A stretch of DNA of 64,000 nucleotides from assembly GCF_043290135.1 (NCBI RefSeq), contig NC_134710.1, positions 200,297,692 through 200,361,691 of the forward strand. Reading direction: 5' to 3'. The stretch's first letter is position 1; each line of letters opens with the position of its first letter. A program made the position numbers and the translations under genes. The notes under the pieces are model-generated. The model did no database searches, was not told the origin of the DNA, and worked only from the letters and a program-made list of their open reading frames with translations. This stretch comes from Rhipicephalus microplus (Eukaryota; Arthropoda; Arachnida; Ixodida; Ixodidae). Positions 59,813 through 64,000 of the stretch are shown here, piece by piece.

Positions 59813-59890
59813 CTTTTTTGTTAAGCTACCCGATTTTTCGCCAATCCCCTATGGTGGGTGTGAGACCCAAGTTAAGCATATACATCTACC

Positions 59891-62445
59891 CAACGTGCCG
59901 GGACGTCCCAGCAACATATTTATGGTGTCATAATAACAGCACGAATTTGGAGATCAGTGACGTAACCAAGACATTTCATGCTGGTGTCATCATTTCATGC
60001 TGGTGTCATTTCATGCTGGTGTGAAATTGTTTGCATTAGTGATCCCCGACGCCGCTAGACGTTGACGCCGATGAATGAATTTTGCGTTTGAGGCGGCATT
60101 TAAGGCTGCCGCTTTATTATTGTAGATAATAAGACAATCGGTGCACAGTGAATGTCTTTATGAGAATTGGGGTACAGGTGGGCTTTTTTGACCTCCCGTG
60201 ACGCGCCTTGTGGGTATTTAAATGTAAATGCACGAACGGCATGAACTTTCCTCGCGTCAAAAAGCAGCCGCCGAGTTAGAGATTGATACCGCTTACATAG
60301 CTCAGCAGCACGATGCAGTACCCACTAAAATACTTCAGTGGGTCGGACAAGTGCTAGTAACAAAACTTATTAGGGAAAGTGGAGTATCATTGATTAGAGT
60401 CTTGTCAAAACATTGATTGGAGTCTTGTCACAGACAGCATTCGTGAGTGCGTGCTCTTGCTGTATCCGATGAAAAAGCTTAGTTCATGGACTTATTACAC
60501 TGATCAGGCACCGTATGTAAGTTGATTTTATCGTCAGGCTATAACTAAGAACATTTATAACATACACCGGGGCGGCCAAAGGTTCCTAGACCACGCCGCC
60601 TTAGTATTACACGCGATAAAACCTGGGAACTTTTGAACACAGCTGTACTTTTAATCTCCTTCAAGAGCATTGAAGATTTTCATATGAGGACCTATCTTTA
60701 AAGCGGAGTTGTAAATGACACACGTGCTTTATCCTGCGCCACCCATTTGTGTCCTTCCTCGAAATGAAAACCAACGCGAGCTCGTCCGAACGAGCGGTGA
60801 CGCCACACAATGACGTTATTATGTGACGTCGTCACCTGACATCGGCAATCGAAGTTCGGCTGATCCTGGATGCAATGCAACACCAAATAACATGCCGAAA
60901 GTTTCAGTCGAGTACCATGCCTCTAGCTGATATATCATTACGTACTTTTAATCTAGGTGCTGGGTTGCCACGGGTTGCCGCGGCATTGAGTGGCAAGTAT
61001 AAGTCCACCATGCATTTTGAGAACGTCAAAGGAGCAGAACTTGAAAATACCGACAAGAACGAACGGGAGTGCGCCTGTCAGCTCCACTTGGGACGAATAA
61101 AATGACTCCAGCCTTTTTTACTTTAGATTTGAAGCTCCAACACCAAGCTTGATAGGTAACCTCTGTTTTACATGACCATGAGGTTTTCTGCTTTCGCTTA
61201 AAATAAAAGAGAGAAATGGCCATGGTGAGCTAGTCATCCTTGTTCAATTTAGATGAAATTTATCTTCCACCCTGTTGCTTCTTCTGTTTCTATTTTACGT
61301 CATATGCTACGCTGAAAACTACTCTAATTGACTCTCTCGTTGATTTTGAAAGATGAAGCAGAAAAGCAGCAGTGCACCGTTGTCGGATATTTTTTTTTCT
61401 TTTGCCTACGCTCACACTTGTCACGTATATACCTCTCTTTAAGAACACGTTAACAAAATTTGGAGAGTCAAGCCTCCCGCAATACTCCGAAGAAAACACA
61501 ATGATAACTAAAATAGAGTTAGCGGCTATTTTTCAAAATACTTCTATGTGTGTGACAAGTCAGGACTCGCCAAAAACAATCGCATCCTTTTTTTTTTCTT
61601 CTGGAGTATAACGCAGACTGTAACGATACAGGTTGCATCAAACTTTCTTGAAACAATGACAAGGGAGATACAGCAACATAATGCAAAACTCAAAGTTAGC
61701 GTGAGTTGTGGCTCATCGCCTTTACTGAGCGCTAATATCTTGCTGCACAGCGTACTCTAACGTCTTGTTTCGCTATTCAACTTTCTGTGACCAGCCTCAA
61801 GTGAATGAGCCCATATGTACAATTGAATGTGCATCTTCAAAATATGGAAGAGTTATTAAAGAGCTTATCGGTGTTCTCAGGTACATTACCTAGTATTTAT
61901 GAAGTTTATTTTCACTCTGCAATAATCGAAAGAGATGAAGCCTGCTCATTTCGAAGTCTGGTGGAAGAAAGGTCACATGCGTGATTAAGATAAGTACGTG
62001 AAAATGTGTCTTTAATTCACAAGAAATTATTGCTGTGAAAGCGAGAAGCAGTGAAACGCCATAATCTTCAGGTATGAGTTGCACAATAATTGAGCATTTA
62101 ACGAAAGATAAGTGGCGAAAATGCTAAATGAAAACAAGCGCAGAACCAGCCCATCTTTTTTAATTTGTTTTTTATCTTTGTGAGGCAGCAGGCTGGTTTC
62201 ACATGTGCGACTCCTGGATGGGTAGAAATGAAATAAAACACGCAAGAGACGGTCATTGAAAAGGAGTGCAAGCGAATATGGCACGAAGTTTCTGATTCCT
62301 ACTAGTTCAAATGTATGCCTGTTAAATGTTCTTTCACTCGACATACACAGCGAGAAAAAAATTAACCATGAACACCAGTAGGAACACACGCCGTCAAAGT
62401 TTGATGCTTGATGTTGGTCTCGGTGTTCGGCGAGTCAAAGCTGAG
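59891..62445. other. No gene recognised; minor repeats
   Basis: A short tandem repeat with unit TTTCATGCTGGTGTCA occurs three times at about 59975-60022. TGACGTCA-like words cluster at 60790-60850 next to GCGAGCTCGTCCGAACGAGC. No coding exon can be supported. The part just below 62445 probably holds the 3' untranslated region of glycine-rich gene 3, with a minus-strand ATTAAA near 62160. Confidence 0.4.
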
Positions 62446-62778
62446 CTACCACCAGGACTTCCAGGGCTTCCATGGTCCAACTGCACCGAGGACGTGTCCG
62501 CCATGGCCAATTTTACTCACGCGATGAATAGTATTCACCACGTAGGATGGACCTGACACATAGGTGTCTCCGTGTCCACCACCGAAGCCACCACCGAAGC
62601 CACCACCGAAGCCACCACCGAAGCCACCACCGAAGCCTCCGCCAAAACCACCGCCAAATCCACCGCCAAAGCCACCTCCATGGCCGCCTCCCGCGGTCAG
62701 AATGATGAGGCTTCCACCTCCACCATGGAAGCCACCCCGACAAGAGTGGAACACTGTGAGGGCCAGAGCAAGGGTTGC
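62446..62778 (-). CDS. Secreted glycine-rich protein, gene 3 (last exon; exon 1 not found)
   Basis: Paralogue of the genes at 41 and 49-52 kb. The coding exon starts after acceptor TTTATGTGCAG (62779) and ends with TAG at 62446-62448, giving 110 residues. It opens with the hydrophobic end of a signal peptide (ATLALALTVFHSC), then RGGFHGGGG, then about nine GGGF units encoded by a 12-bp minisatellite. Next comes the shared block GPSYVVNTIHRVSK / IGHGGHVLGA and a short tail ending WKSWW. By analogy, exon 1 should supply about four residues including the start Met. It may lie beyond the window or be unrecognisable. An ATG at 62784 would be inside the intron. Function as a cuticle or cement protein is inferred. 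Confidence 0.82.
   Translation of the reverse strand, partial: ATLALALTVFHSCRGGFHGGGGSLIILTAGGGHGGGFGGGFGGGFGGGFGGGFGGGFGGGFGGGFGGGHGDTYVSGPSYVVNTIHRVSKIGHGGHVLGAVGPWKPWKSWW
62578..62690 (-). repeat. 12-bp coding minisatellite (GGGF units)
   Basis: Repeats of the plus-strand unit CCACCACCGAAG (then CCGCCAAAxCCA variants) encode Gly-Gly-Gly-Phe on the minus strand. The first five units are nearly identical, so length variation between individuals is likely. Confidence 0.9.
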
Positions 62779-62784
62779 CTGCAC

Positions 62785-64000
62785 ATAAAATGCTGCTCAT
62801 TATGGGTATACATATACTAGTCCCCCTCAAAAAGCTTATCGCGCAGCTATAGGGAGATGAACACTCAAACCCTATTAAGACTCTAGCATGACATTGTTTC
62901 ATTATTTATTAGGCGTTACCTGCAGTATCAGGCCTGGGTGCCACCGAGATTATCACTGTTGTGTTTCAACAAACGTTTATTTTCCCGTGCAGCAGGGCCC
63001 ACCCCAGTAGGCGTCGGCCTCAAGACACACTTCTCAATGAACATTTCTAAATTCAGCCCCATTACAAATGAAACAGTAGGATTCGTCGCGTAGCAAAAAA
63101 TATATTAACCAAAGAAAGCACAAATCTTCAGCTAATATTTACAAGAAAACCAACTAAAGGAAACAAAACTCTGCCAATCAATGTTCAGTATAGATAATTT
63201 ATAAATGTAGGTAAAATATCTTAGGTCGTTTAGGCAATAAACTCTAAAATAAGGTATCAGCAGCAATGGGCGACTATGACGCGTAATTGAAAGAAAAATT
63301 GCAATGTAAGAAAAATCAAGTTCGTAAATAAGCAGGCGTAATTGGCTAGATGGAGTGTTGACGGAGTAAAAAAAAAAGGCACTGCCGATGAACTTTCTTT
63401 TATTCCATTTGGCATGTTTACGTATAGCATTTAATGAACAGAGAGCTATTAACGCTATCTAAAATAAATTCACACGGTCTCTCACGCTTGCGCTAAAGAC
63501 GTTGTGACGACAAAAATTTGCCTTTTCTTACTAGTCAATGTATCGACCTCCCCACGCACCATTAGGGAAGTTTTCTGTACTCCACTTCGTTCAGCACTGC
63601 CCCCTTTTTAGCGATGTCTTCGACCATGCAATGATGTCATGGGATGACGTCGTCATGAGACCTTATATTATGGGGCATCATAGTGACGTTATGTTGACGT
63701 CACAAATGTTGGTGGCAGGCGACGTCACATGTCGTTGTTTGAAATGTGAAGTTCAAGCCACATAGGTACCAAAGATCAACGAACACCAAGGAGGGGGGGG
63801 GGGGAACTAAAGCTGCGTATAGGCAGTTAGCCTGGCCCCCCATTTCCGTACAATAACAGCTGCAACATCACAAGAACTTTCATGTTGCATGTTTCATGTT
63901 TCATGTTCTTGTTGCAATGTAAGATAAAAACACACAAAGCAATGTGAAAAACATCAACAAAAACACACAGTTTATGGCCTGCACTACACGGCAAAACGAC
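62785..64000. other. No gene recognised; minor repeats
   Basis: Should contain the upstream intron of gene 3. TGACGTCA-like words recur at 63610-63730, there is a G-run at 63792-63804, and an 8-bp stem ACAAGAAC / GTTCTTGT brackets repeated TTTCATG words at 63869-63911. No exon can be proved. Confidence 0.4.

Larger units (their letters stand above)
58640..59890 (+). mobile_element. 5'-truncated second I-clade LINE
   Basis: Only the 3' end of the element is present: RNase H, C-terminal knuckle, 3' untranslated region, then TCGCCAATCCCCTATGGTGG near 59838. A short (AT)n run interrupts the tail. It is not close in sequence to the LINE at 30.7 kb, so it is a separate lineage. No upstream reverse transcriptase is visible. 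Confidence 0.75.

Noticed and set aside
62779..62784. ATG at 62784 as start of glycine-rich gene 3
   Set aside because: The codons ATG CAG are the end of an intron (TTTATGTGCAG acceptor), as in the paralogues.
62564..62820. Plus-strand proline-rich and threonine-rich frames over gene 3
   Set aside because: Antisense shadows of the GGGF minisatellite.
63830..63883. Minus-strand ATG with a signal-peptide-like start (MKVLVMLQLLL) as exon 1 of gene 3
   Set aside because: No splice donor in the right place and the frame stops soon; the hydrophobic run is probably chance.

Overview
The window reads as repeat-dense nuclear DNA of a hard tick (Ixodidae). The main reasons are at least thirteen full or partial copies of a tRNA-derived SINE whose body matches the tick SINE family known as Ruka, a tick-type I-clade LINE, and a cluster of spliced genes for secreted glycine-rich proteins of the kind ticks use in cuticle or attachment cement. 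There is no bacterial-style gene organisation, operon or CRISPR array. Most open reading frames in the window are chance or are shadows of repeats. Species cannot be fixed from the sequence alone.

Layout. 0-5 kb: Ruka copies and a decayed CR1/L2-type LINE on the minus strand (endonuclease near 4.6-4.95 kb, reverse transcriptase 2.7-3.6 kb). 5-10 kb: no recognised gene apart from a Penelope-like ORF remnant (about 8.1-9.1 kb, minus). 10.2-15.0 kb: an old tandem duplication of about 2 kb, each half carrying its own later insertion. 15-21.2 kb: a Ty3/Gypsy pol scrap, truncated SINEs, a second tRNA-like repeat (family B), hammerhead-like inverted motifs, and an unusual block in which three TA microsatellites alternate with two long inverted repeats. 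21-30 kb: microsatellites, a satellite-cored composite repeat (family C) and CpG-rich DNA without a recognisable gene. 30.7-36.9 kb: an end-to-end I-clade LINE bounded by an 11-bp target duplication, broken by stops, frameshifts and a Ruka SINE inserted in its RNase H domain. 37-41 kb: nothing recognised. 41.4-62.8 kb: three minus-strand glycine-rich protein genes (41.4-42.7, 49.2-52.3 and 62.4-62.8 kb), separated by a CACGTG-rich satellite, a family B repeat holding a nested Ruka, a 40-bp perfect palindrome, a family C copy and a second, 5'-truncated I-clade LINE.

How the genes relate. The three genes have the same plan: a signal peptide split by an intron, a glycine-rich repeat body, and a shared non-repetitive block (GP-[ST]-[FY], then T-x-H, then HGG-x-V-[LI]-G). 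Two of them also show a TATA box about 30 bp upstream of a plausible initiator and a tiny first coding exon of exactly four codons. They look like products of local gene duplication and are probably expressed from similar promoters in a secretory or cuticle-forming tissue. The repeats give a relative chronology: Ruka inserted after the LINEs, after the tandem duplication and after family B, since it sits inside copies of all three.
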